Position numbers and translations under genes: made by a program. Under the pieces are notes generated by a model that was given only the letters and a program-made list of their open reading frames with translations, did no database searches and had not been told where the DNA came from. From positions 698,685 to 762,684 of the forward strand of contig NW_006917099.1 in the NCBI RefSeq assembly GCF_000516985.1: 64,000 bases of DNA, given 5' to 3'. Of this stretch, positions 20,749-30,762 are shown piece by piece. Source of the stretch: Pestalotiopsis fici W106-1. Its lineage: Eukaryota > Ascomycota > Sordariomycetes > Amphisphaeriales > Sporocadaceae. Position 1 is the stretch's first letter. Each line of letters starts with the position of its first letter.

Positions 20749-23700
20749 ATGGCGCAATTAAATCCTGACCTCCAGGACCAGCTGGATCAGCTTCAGCAAG
20801 AATTAGAGGTTAGTCTGCTTTCTCATAACGCTGCACAAACATCCTTGGGGCTTGTGCTGTTGGCGGTCGCTCCCAGTGTCTTCACGGATGTCCGGGACGG
20901 GGCGACGCGAGCCTTTGTTTTGAAAGACTTTGTAAACTACTCTGGCAAGAAGTTGATGCTTACGATTGATTTTATTACAGGAAGGCGACATTACTGAAAA
21001 AGGGTTTGTTCTCTCCGTGATCCCCTGATAACTCGACCTTTCCCCTGATTCACGTCCTTGCCCGATCGGTGTCTAACAAACAGACATGCAGATACCAGAA
21101 ACGCAGAACCCAGCTGCTCTCGCAATACTTCCCGCCAGCCGAAGCCGCATCGATTGCGACATCGATTGCGACAGGTGGTGGAGGACTCAGGATACACTCA
21201 CCCGATAGCGACCGCTATGGTCCGAGTGATAGCTATAGACACAGTCGCCAGGCCTCCTTGAGCGCTACTAATCCCGACTATGCGCGCGATTCCCCAATCG
21301 ATGCCGTTCCTCCTAGCGACTGGCGACCCGAGTCGTCAGCCAGCTATTCGCGACAACATGATGAGAACCCAGCCGGTCTCCTCCGGCCAGGTGGCCCGCT
21401 TGCTGAATCGCGACCGACCATGACCAACCGCGATTCTCTCTTCTTGAACCCTGTCTCGCATGCGCATAGCTATAATCAAGATATGGGCTCGGATTCCCCG
21501 ACTCGGTCTGGCACCATGGTCTCGGGAGATTATGCTTTCAAACCAGAACATCAGGCAGGCTATGGCCCACCGCCAGCGATGAACTACGATAGTCGCACCG
21601 GTACCATGATGGATGCTCAGGGATACTTCTCTGATTTTGCCGGACAGCAGGCCTACGATCAGGGACCCGGTGGTGAATACAATGGTGGCATGCAGAGATA
21701 CTCGTCGAGCGATGCCTTCTCGCCAACCGCCGCCATGGCACCTCCAATGCTCACGGCCAGCGATCTACCACCACCTGAAATGCAATACCAGCAGCCACTG
21801 GAACCGCGCGAGGTGCCTTTCGCCATCCACGACCCGCACGACAAGAACACTGCCATGTCAAACTTCGACAACATTGCCGCTGTATTGCGGCATCGTGGCA
21901 GAACAACTGCCAAAATGCCTGCTTACTGGGTTCTTGACGCCAAGGGCAAAGAAATCGCATCCATCACTTGGGATAAATTGGCCTCCCGAGCCGAGAAGGT
22001 TGCTCAAGTAATAAGGGACAAGAGTTCGCTGTACAGAGGAGATCGTGTGGCCTTGATCTACCGAGACACCGAAATCATTGATTTCGCAATTGCCTTATTG
22101 GGATGTTTCATTGCTGGAGTAGTTGCAGTGCCCATCAACGATCTTCAAGACTATCAAAAGCTGAATCTCATCCTGACTTCTACGCAGGCTCATTTGGCCT
22201 TGACAACGGATAACAATCTGAAAAGCTTTCAGCGAGACATCACGACCCAAAAGTTGACGTGGCCCAAGGGAGTCGAATGGTGGAAAACCAACGAGTTTGG
22301 TGGCTACCACCCAAAGAAAAAGGAAGATGTACCGCCTCTATCTGTGCCGGACCTGGCCTATATCGAATTCTCCAGAGCTCCGACTGGCGATCTCAGAGGT
22401 GTGGTGCTCAGCCATCGGACCATCATGCACCAGATGGCATGCATGAGCGCTATTGTGTCTGCTGTGCCTAATTCTGGTCCTGGCGATACATTTAGTCGAG
22501 ATCTAAGGGACAAGAATGGCCGCTTGATCGGAGGTGGTGCGAGCAGCGAAATCCTGCTCTCGTATCTGGATCCACGGCAGGGTATCGGCATGATTCTTGG
22601 TGTTCTGCTGAATGTTTACAGCGGCCACACAACAGTCTGGCTGGAGAACAAGGCAGTCCATGTTCCAGGACTCTACGCACACTTGATCACCAAGTACAAG
22701 GCGACTTTAATGATTGCCGACTATCCAGGTCTTAGAGCCGCCGCATTCAATTATCAGTCCGACCCAATGACGACACGAAACTATAAGAAAGGCACTGAAC
22801 CCAACTTCCAGAATGTCAAACTTTGCCTTATAGACACTTTGATTGTCGATGGTGAGTTTCACGAGGTGCTCGCTGACCGATGGCTCCGGCCGCTCCGAAA
22901 CCCTCGTGCTCGGGAAGTTGTTGCACCAATGCTGTGTCTCCCTGAGCACGGTGGCATGGTCATCAGCGTGCGTGATTGGCTAGGTGGCGAGGAGCGCATG
23001 GGTTGTCCCTTGAAACTCGACATGGGCGACGAATCTGCGTCCGAGTCAGAGAAAGAAGACCCCGAGAAGGAGGAAGAGAAAACTGTCCCGTCGAATGGGT
23101 TTGGTAGCTTATTGGGCGGAGGCACAACCACAACCAAGGAGCAAGAAGCTAAGAACGAACTTGGTGAGGTTTTGCTTGATAGAGAGGCTCTCAAGACCAA
23201 TGAGGTCATCGTTGTGGCGATTGGCGAGGAGGCTCGGAAGAAGGCAGCCACAGAGCTGGGTACCGTCCGCGTTGGCGCCTTCGGATATCCCATCCCCGAC
23301 GCAACCTTGGCGGTAGTTGACCCAGAGACGGGCTTGCTCGCAACACCACATGCGATAGGAGAAATCTGGGTCGACTCCCCATCGCTCTCAGGTGGATTTT
23401 GGGCTTTGCCGAAACACACGGAGCAGATATTCCATGCCCGGCCTTACAAATTTGAGCCGGGCGATCCAACGCCGACTCCTGTCGAGCCCGAGTTCCTTCG
23501 GACAGGTCTACTTGGAACTATCATCGAGGGTAAAGTCTTCGTACTAGGCCTCTACGAAGACCGGATTCGGCAAAAGGTTGAATGGGTCGAACATGGCCAT
23601 GAGATTGCTGAGCATCGGTACTTCTTTGTCCAGCATATCGTGGTGAGCATATTAAAGAGCCTCTCCAAGCAAGTCTTCGATTGCTCTGCCTTTGATGTGT

Positions 23701-26503
23701 TCGTCAATGATGAACACTTGCCAGTGCTCGTGCTCGAATCGGCAGCCGCTTCCACAGCACCAACAACGTCAGGTGCTCCGCCTAGGCAGCTTGACACCGC
23801 GCTGTTGGATTCTCTGTGTGAAAGATGTATGGAGGTTCTCATGCAGGAGCACCACTTCCGGGTGTACTGCGTCATGATCACGGCTCCCAACACGTTGCCA
23901 CGGGTGCTGAAAAATGGCAGAAAAGAAATCGGTAATATGCTTTGTCGAAGGGAATTTGACCTCGGCAACCTGCCATGCGTCCATGTCAAGTTCGGCGTTG
24001 AACATGCTGTCTTGAACTTGCCCGTCGGCGTGGATCCCATGGGCGGAATCTGGTCATACATCGCATCAGAGTCAAGAGCGGAAATCCTTGGCCCCACTGA
24101 CAAGCAGTACTCTGGTATCGATCGCCGCGAAGTGGTCATTGATGATCGCACATCCACGCCCCTTAACAATTTCTCTTCCATCACAGACCTCATTCAATGG
24201 CGCGTCGCTCGTCAGCCGGAAGAGCTCGCCTACTGCACAATTGATGGCAGAGGCAAAGAAGGAAAGGGCGTCACTTGGAAGAAGTTCGATACAAAGGTGG
24301 CGGCTGTAGCCATGTATCTGCGTAACAAGGCCAAGATACGGCCACGGGACCATGTCATCCTCATGTACACACATTCGGAAGACTTTGTCTTTGCCGTGCA
24401 CGCCTGCCTCAACCTTGGCGCTGTAGTGATCCCTGCCGCCCCGATGGACGAGCGCCGTCTCAATGAAGACGTCCCTGCTTTTCTACACCTGATTGCCGAT
24501 TTCCAGGTCAAAACTGTTCTGGTGAATCAAGAGGTTGATCACCTTTTGAAGCTGAAACCAGTCTCTCAGCACATCAAGCAATCTGCACAAGTTCTAAAGA
24601 TCAACGTTCCTAATGTGTACAATACGTCAAAGCCGCCTAAGCAAAACACTGGCTTGCGCGATCTAGGCATCACCATGGATCCAGCCTGGGTGCAACACGG
24701 TTACCCGGCGATAGTCTGGACATACTGGACGCCGGATCAACGCAGAATTGCGGTGCAGCTTGGCCACGACACGATTCTAGGCATGTGCAAAATTCAAAAG
24801 GAAACTTGTCAGATGACTAGTTCTAGACCAGTCCTTGGTTGTGTCCGCAGTACAACTGGTCTTGGTTTCATCCACTCATGTCTGATGGGCGTCTACATTG
24901 GCACGCCGACGTACCTATTGTCACCTGTTGAGTTTGCGCAGAACCCCATGTCCTTGTTCTTGACGCTCAGCAGGTACAAGATCAAGGATACTTATGCTAC
25001 GCCCCAAATGCTTGACCACGCCATGAACGTCATGCCTGGCAAGGGCTTTGCTATGCATGAGTTGAAGAACATGATGATCACGGCTGAAGGAAGACCGCGG
25101 GTTGATGTGTTTCAACGCGTCCGCCTTCATTTCGCAGCTACTGGTCTTGATCGGACAGCCATCAACACCGTCTACTCACATGTGCTCAACCCCATGGTTG
25201 CAAGTAGGTCATACATGTGTATCGAACCTATTGAGCTCTGGCTGGATCAGCGAGCCCTGCGCAGGGGACTGATAATCCCTGTTGATCCCGAGACCGACCC
25301 AAAAGCGCTTTTGATGCAAGACTCTGGCATGGTGCCAGTATCAACACAAATTGCGATTGTCAACCCAGAGAGTCGTCTACTTTGTCATGACGGAGAGTAT
25401 GGTGAGATTTGGGTCGACTCGGAAGCATGCGTCAAGTCTTTCTACGGCTCCAGGGATGCGTTTGATTCAGAGAGATTTGACGGCCGCACTCTCGATGGCG
25501 ACCCCAACATAAGTTACGTCCGTACAGGTGATCTGGGTTTCTTGCACAGTGTCAGCAGACCTATTGGGCCTGGCGGCGCTCAAGTAGACATGCAAGTCCT
25601 CTTCGTCCTCGGCAACATTGGTGAGACTTTCGAGATCAATGGACTAAGCCATTTCCCTATGGATATCGAAGCATCAGTAGAGGCCTGCCACAGAAACATT
25701 GTGCCCGGCGGTTGGTAAGTCACATTCCACACATGATAAGAAAGGATGGAACACTAATGCAGAGCAGTGCCGTTTTCCAGGCCGGCGGACTGGTAGCTTG
25801 CGTTGTGGAGGTATCTAGAAAAGCATACCTGGCCTCGATTGTTCCCGTCATTGTGAACGCAATTCTCAATGAGCATCAGATCATCATCGATATTGTTGCA
25901 TTCGTCAGCAAGGGTGATTTCCCACGTAGCCGTCTCGGAGAGAAGCAGCGTGGAAAAATCCTTGCTGGCTGGGTAACGAGGAAATTGCGAACCTTGGCCC
26001 AATTTGCCATCAGAGACTCGGACTCTCTAGAGGGTGAGGGAGGCATCGATGCTCATCGCGCCAGCATGGTCAGCTTCAGGAGCAGCGGCATTCCTGGTGC
26101 AAGTTCGTTGAGAAACATGGAACACGCTCCGCAAATATTAGAGCAGGAGGAACTGGACAGCCAGATGAACAGATTGTCTGAGCTTCCCGCAGGATTTGGC
26201 GACAAGCCACAATCCGAAAGACATGTCGCGGGAGCCTCTCAACCTCCTAGACTAGACACGGCTGCTGCTGCCGCCACCGGTCATAGATTCGAGCTATCCA
26301 GTCACGATGACTACAGTGCCAGCTCGACACGGCGCAGCTCGACCCTGACAGGTACACCAGCAATCCGTCTCCCGGGCGTTGATGGTCGGGTGCCGGAGTT
26401 GTTGGGATCTGCCGATGGCGCTGCTCCAGGCGAAGTTGATGATTGGACTAGAGACGCAATCATGCATATGAATCTGGCCAGCAAGTACGAGAACAAAGAC
26501 TAG
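20749..26503 (+). CDS. cps1: Cps1/DIP2-family protein: DMAP1-binding domain plus two adenylate-forming domains
   Basis: Four exons (20749-20808, 20981-21003, 21092-25714, 25765-26503) join in phase into 1814 residues. The ATG at 20749 is the first in-frame ATG. Exons 1-3 assemble the DMAP1-binding N-terminus (MAQLNPDLQDQLDQLQQELE, then EGDITEKGYQKRR). A disordered Pro/Ser/Gln-rich stretch runs to about residue 280. Two fatty-acyl-AMP-ligase-like domains follow (about 290-880 and 1050-1700), each with recognisable domain landmarks (VVLSHRTIMHQM; LGFIHSCLMGVYIG). The substrate-loop P-motif is degenerate in both: SRAPTGDLRG at 455-464, and WTYWTPDQRR near 1237. The tail (1700-1814) is low-complexity. 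This is the fungal relative of animal DIP2 and of Cochliobolus Cps1. The family is linked to lipid homeostasis in animals and yeast and to virulence in several fungi (from memory). The last intron is only 50 nt; taking its acceptor 3 bases earlier would create a stop. Confidence 0.9.
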
Positions 26504-27370
26504 GTAGAGTGTCACATTTAAAGTCCCGACACACGAGTCTATTTAGAGTTGTCAAAATATGGATAAGCTGTGGTCTTGGTAATTGTAGGACTTGGAAACG
26601 GAATTTTGCGATCAATACTAGTCAGGAGATGTAAAGGCGCGCTGCATTGCTGGCTGTAATGTATCACAAACGGGGTTGTGTGTTTGTGATTCCCAAAGCA
26701 TGAAAATAAAATAAAACGTTCAATCCCAGCGGGCAACGTCCTCGACAATTTATTGGCTGAATGGCGAGATTGATATCAAATCCTTTAATACGACAATGCA
26801 TGAATCGAATGTCAGCAGTCCGTTTTGGGTAGGGCTGAAGGTCATCCCGGGAATAGCACACAATCCAAGCCGATCGGAGGGCTTAGGGGCCGATCAGCCC
26901 AGGGTCCCGAGGTCTGTATATACTCTGTCAATAGGTCGGTATGACGGAGTGCTCCATTCACCATCTTTCAGGCTCGGAATGTGGATGCCTTCACATGATA
27001 TAAGCAATGCCAAGGTCCACGACTCTAGCCAGCACAGCCAACAAGATCCAGCACAGCCCGATAGCCCCACCACCGACTTCCGGTCCTTTTCTACCAAAAG
27101 TCGGGGGGGATCTAATCTGGGCACCTAGCCTAGGTAGGGGTCCGTCGATCCTGCTACGTTAAATCTACATCAGCCAGCCCTCTCGGGCTGACAGAGGTAA
27201 CATTTCCTTTGTCATCTGTGCATACTACCGCCGAGGAGGTCAGCATTGGCATATGCACGTATAATCGTTGTTTGCTGCTGATGACAACCGCAGATCATAC
27301 CAGGTATAATTTACATATTCGGCCGCCATCGACTTACTCGAGAGCGTGACAATCCACAATCCTGATCGCC
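26504..27370. other. intergenic with CGG-triplet palindrome
   Basis: 3' flank of the Cps1/DIP2 gene and promoter of the Zn2Cys6 gene. It contains CCGATCGG near 26872-26879 and a second CCGATCAG about 20 bases further on. GC-rich stretches lie at 26860-26900 and 27050-27120. No gene seen. Confidence 0.5.
26872..26879. promoter_or_regulatory. candidate zinc-cluster binding site (CCG-N2-CGG)
   Basis: The perfect palindrome CCGATCGG holds two opposed CGG triplets, the half-site of binuclear zinc-cluster regulators. A near copy (CCGATCAG) follows within 25 bases. It is about 490 bases upstream of the ATG of such a regulator, so autoregulation is possible. An 8-base palindrome can also occur by chance. 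Confidence 0.25.
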
Positions 27371-28789
27371 ATGTCTCCATCAGGTCAAGGTACCTTGAAA
27401 CCAAAGCCACGGGGTCCACGTCTATACCACAAAAAGTCAAGGACAGGCTGTATACGATGCAAACAGCGTCGCGTCAAGTGCGACGAGGTGCGGCCGAGTT
27501 GCGGAGGTTGTGTCCGACACATGGTTGATTGTGTGTATCAGACCCAAGCGACAGCTGCCGCGACAACGGCCACTGCTCCTGGAAGCATGAATCCGCAGCT
27601 GGATGCCATGAATCTCTCCTCTATGGAGTCCGAGCTCAGTGTTTTGTCTAATCCATCAGCGGCAAAGACAAGCCCGCAGAGTGACGGGTACACGGTGTAT
27701 GAGACACCTCAAGACTCGGCAGTGTCGTCGTCCAGTTCAGTCGCCCCCGACGGTGATATTCCAGAAACCGACTTGCCAGAATCGCGGGAACGTCGCATCT
27801 GGGAACTGAGGCTTCTTCATAATAGCCTGACCCAGGCAAAACCGTTCCCAACGCCGCAGCCGCAAGTGATAAATGATCTGTTCTTGATAGACATACCGAA
27901 AATGGCTCTCAACGAAGGACGGGACGGTGTGCTGTATGGCTCGTTTGCACACTCGGCGTTGAATCTCTGGACACGAAGCACCGATCCGGAGGAGAAGGAG
28001 ACACTTATCCGGCTCCAGCGTACCTATCTGAGTCTAATGCTGCGGCAACACCGGCAAGACGTGGCCGTGCTCGACCCAGACAATGCCGACGCCGTCTGCA
28101 TCTGCAGCCTCAAGATCCTAACGCACGCACTGGCGCTGATCCAGACGCTTCCGTCCGAGCCGTGGCAACCGCCCACTGATTTCCTGCGCATGGGCAGCGG
28201 TGCTGGTTCCGTCTTTCACACGGCCCTACGCATGGCGAAGAGCGGCAGCGGGGGCGAGGTGGCCAAGATTCAGACCTTTGTGCAGAACCCCCCGGGCCTC
28301 CGCGACCCCAACGAGACCATTCTCAGCGACCACAGCGCGCTGGACTGGATCCTCGAGACACCACCGGGCTCGTCGCCCGAGGCCGCGGAACAGCTCGACG
28401 CCGAGATGAGCGACCCGCTCACCCTGTCCGTCTACCACAAGGCCATTTCGTATATCTGCAGCGTACAGCGAGCGATTGCGCGCGAGGAGCCCGAGTTCGC
28501 CATCTGCCGGCGCCTCGGCGCGTTTGCCGTGCTCGTCCCCAGCGAATTTACCCAGTACCTCATTGAGCGACGGCCGCGTGCCTTGGTGGTATTGGCGCAC
28601 TTTATGGCCACGTTCATGTCGGTGGAACATATCTGGACCATTGGCAGGGCGGGAGAAAACCAGATTAGGGGAATACACAAGAATCTACCGATGGAATGGG
28701 CTTACAAACTCGATGGGTTATTAACGAAACACAAGAAACATGAAGGCACACCGCCCGTGTTCAGCGGAGGTTATGGTGCTTTGATGTAA
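27371..28789 (+). CDS. Zn2Cys6 transcription factor
   Basis: A single exon of 472 residues. The binuclear zinc cluster has Cys at 27, 30, 37, 44, 47 and 54 (GCIRCKQRRVKCDE, then SCGGCVRHMVDCVY), preceded by the basic stretch HKKSRTG. The linker to about residue 145 is rich in Ser, Thr, Ala and Pro. The rest is helical with no fungal-specific motif I can place exactly, resembling the C-terminal domain of short Upc2-like regulators (RRIWELRLLHNSL; LRQHRQDVAVLDPDNAD). It should bind CGG-containing sites in the nucleus. It converges on the FAD monooxygenase gene, whose stop lies 270 bp beyond this gene's stop. Its regulon cannot be inferred from the sequence. Confidence 0.9.
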   Translation: MSPSGQGTLKPKPRGPRLYHKKSRTGCIRCKQRRVKCDEVRPSCGGCVRHMVDCVYQTQATAAATTATAPGSMNPQLDAMNLSSMESELSVLSNPSAAKTSPQSDGYTVYETPQDSAVSSSSSVAPDGDIPETDLPESRERRIWELRLLHNSLTQAKPFPTPQPQVINDLFLIDIPKMALNEGRDGVLYGSFAHSALNLWTRSTDPEEKETLIRLQRTYLSLMLRQHRQDVAVLDPDNADAVCICSLKILTHALALIQTLPSEPWQPPTDFLRMGSGAGSVFHTALRMAKSGSGGEVAKIQTFVQNPPGLRDPNETILSDHSALDWILETPPGSSPEAAEQLDAEMSDPLTLSVYHKAISYICSVQRAIAREEPEFAICRRLGAFAVLVPSEFTQYLIERRPRALVVLAHFMATFMSVEHIWTIGRAGENQIRGIHKNLPMEWAYKLDGLLTKHKKHEGTPPVFSGGYGALM

Positions 28790-29058
28790 AATATATGGGC
28801 AGTGATACCCTGAACTTTGGTCAGATGGAAGGATTGTATTAGTAGCAGTTGGATAAGCGTGTCTTTTCAATAACATATCAAATGGTAATATAAACACATG
28901 ATACTCGATTCAAGGACACGAAAGCTTCCCAAGAATGATAAACAGAACATTATTCAAAGAGTCCACGAGCTTCTCATATGTTGGTCTACACAGTCATTTC
29001 AATTTCAGATCGAACACAAGGACATATATATCATTACACAAGCACTGGCCAGTAACTC

Positions 29059-30762
29059 TCAAGCCTTCTTCTTTTGGTCCTTCAGCGCCATCTCTTCCTG
29101 TTTGGCCTTGATGGACCGCTCAAGACTCGCGTTCTGGCTTCTCAATATTTCCTTGACAGCCTCGTACCCCAAAGCCTCGCGTTTCCCCGTGTCAATGGCT
29201 CTAAAGATGGCGGGACAGAGCAACTTTTTCGTGCACAGGTTATACAGCTCGCGGTCTTGCCACCACAGCTTCCACGTGCTGGGATTGAACAGGCCATTGA
29301 ACCATCCCCCAAACGTGTCGAACACACCTGTTCCTGCCATTTCGTCTAGCCAGGGGATCAGTTCTGCCTGCGGTATCATGGCGGGATAAAAAGTGTGTCC
29401 TGCCTCGGGCACATGGTGTCTTTTCGCCATCATTTGACGCCACGAAGTATGGTTGCGGAACCACTCGAGCATCTTGGGACGAGGCGGTAGAGAGCTGCGA
29501 CCCTTCCACACTTGAGACACGGCCATGGCCTGGAGCTCGAATTGCACGAATCCCGGATAGTTTGTGGCGGCGTGGCCGAGAAAGGCCAGTGATGTCCGGA
29601 TCTGGGGATCATCATTCATGGGGAAAATATTCATGTACAAATGGGGATTGTGGCCGGGCCCATTGGGATATGGGTCGTAGGCAAGCGAGCCTTCGGCAGC
29701 CCGAGGAATGAGATCTTCGGGCATGTTGAAGTGATACCCTGTGCAATATATAATACTATCAATGTCCTCCAACACCTGGCCGTCTGTCAGAATGACCGTC
29801 TTGGGACCCGTGATCTCCTTGACGGCAGGGACCGGCTTGGCGAACCCAGACTCGAGAAAAGTCCAAAGGGTATCTGCCATTAATGGCGTCGAGACGGCCA
29901 TTGAAGGGGCTGGCGATAGACCCCAGTGTTCGGGAATCGCCGGGAAAGATTTCCTGGAGATCGAACCGACCATTCTGTCGAGAACCCAAGTCCAGAACCG
30001 TGGCAGAGTCCTCTCCATGAAAATCATAAACAGCATGACGGGTAGGCCCAGAGCCACGTCAAAGGGTGTGCCCGTGTCATTATATCGTGGCAGAAGGGTC
30101 AAGCCGTGTCGATGGCTCAAATATACCTGTTTGGCCGTTTCGGACAGAGCATTGGTGACGTCCTGCGCCGTGGCATGGATACCGAGAACCAGGACGTTGT
30201 GGTCCTTGAACGGTGCGCTTCCGTGAAAGTCAATGCTGTGGTGGACACTGCCGGCGAACTTGTCGAGGCCCGCCAGTTTGGGCCATCGCGGCGTGATGAA
30301 CGATCCCGTCGCCACGCAGACCCGGTCAAAGAAGTTTGTCGTCTCCTGCCCCGACTGCACGTCCTTGACCTTGATCTCCCATATACCGCCCGCGCTTTCG
30401 CCTCCCTCCTCCCTCTCCCTCCGCACAATATGGCGGACGCGGTGGCCCACCCTGATCTTGCGTCTGAGGTCAAAGTGGTCCGCATAAGCATTCAGGTAGG
30501 CATGGATCTGCGCGGCGGTGGGGTATACGCCAGCGCTCTCGGGAAAGGGGAAGTCAGACGTGGCCGCGCGGTATTTACTTGTGTTGAAAATGGTCGTGGG
30601 ATGCACCGAGATGGAGCTGTCGTCGGTGTCTTTCCATAGGCCGCCCAGGTAGGGTCGGGCCTCGAAGCCCGTCACGTCAAAGCCGTCTTCCGTCAGCTGT
30701 TTCGTGGCCATGAGGCCCAGGGCACCGGCGCCTATCACGGCGACTTTCTCGACTGCGGCCAT
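29059..30762 (-). CDS. FAD-dependent monooxygenase, FMO/dimethylaniline monooxygenase type
   Basis: A single exon of 567 residues from the ATG at 30762. The FAD-binding GxGxxG is at residues 11-16 (VAVIGAGALG), followed by FEARPYLGGLW. The FMO fingerprint is FAGSVHHS at about 169-176. CVATGSF is the usual second dinucleotide strand, and IIYCTGYHFN is the C-terminal FMO motif. The expected NADPH-site glycine pattern is altered: VLVLGIHATAQD at about 190-201, where FMOs normally have GxGxSA. The C-terminus is basic and charged (KAKQEEMALKDQKKKA), with no clear membrane anchor. Such enzymes oxygenate soft nucleophiles or carry out Baeyer-Villiger-type steps in fungal metabolism; the substrate is unknown. 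It is convergent with the zinc-cluster regulator, which makes a local regulator-enzyme pair possible but unproven. Confidence 0.9.
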   Translation of the reverse strand: MAAVEKVAVIGAGALGLMATKQLTEDGFDVTGFEARPYLGGLWKDTDDSSISVHPTTIFNTSKYRAATSDFPFPESAGVYPTAAQIHAYLNAYADHFDLRRKIRVGHRVRHIVRREREEGGESAGGIWEIKVKDVQSGQETTNFFDRVCVATGSFITPRWPKLAGLDKFAGSVHHSIDFHGSAPFKDHNVLVLGIHATAQDVTNALSETAKQVYLSHRHGLTLLPRYNDTGTPFDVALGLPVMLFMIFMERTLPRFWTWVLDRMVGSISRKSFPAIPEHWGLSPAPSMAVSTPLMADTLWTFLESGFAKPVPAVKEITGPKTVILTDGQVLEDIDSIIYCTGYHFNMPEDLIPRAAEGSLAYDPYPNGPGHNPHLYMNIFPMNDDPQIRTSLAFLGHAATNYPGFVQFELQAMAVSQVWKGRSSLPPRPKMLEWFRNHTSWRQMMAKRHHVPEAGHTFYPAMIPQAELIPWLDEMAGTGVFDTFGGWFNGLFNPSTWKLWWQDRELYNLCTKKLLCPAIFRAIDTGKREALGYEAVKEILRSQNASLERSIKAKQEEMALKDQKKKA

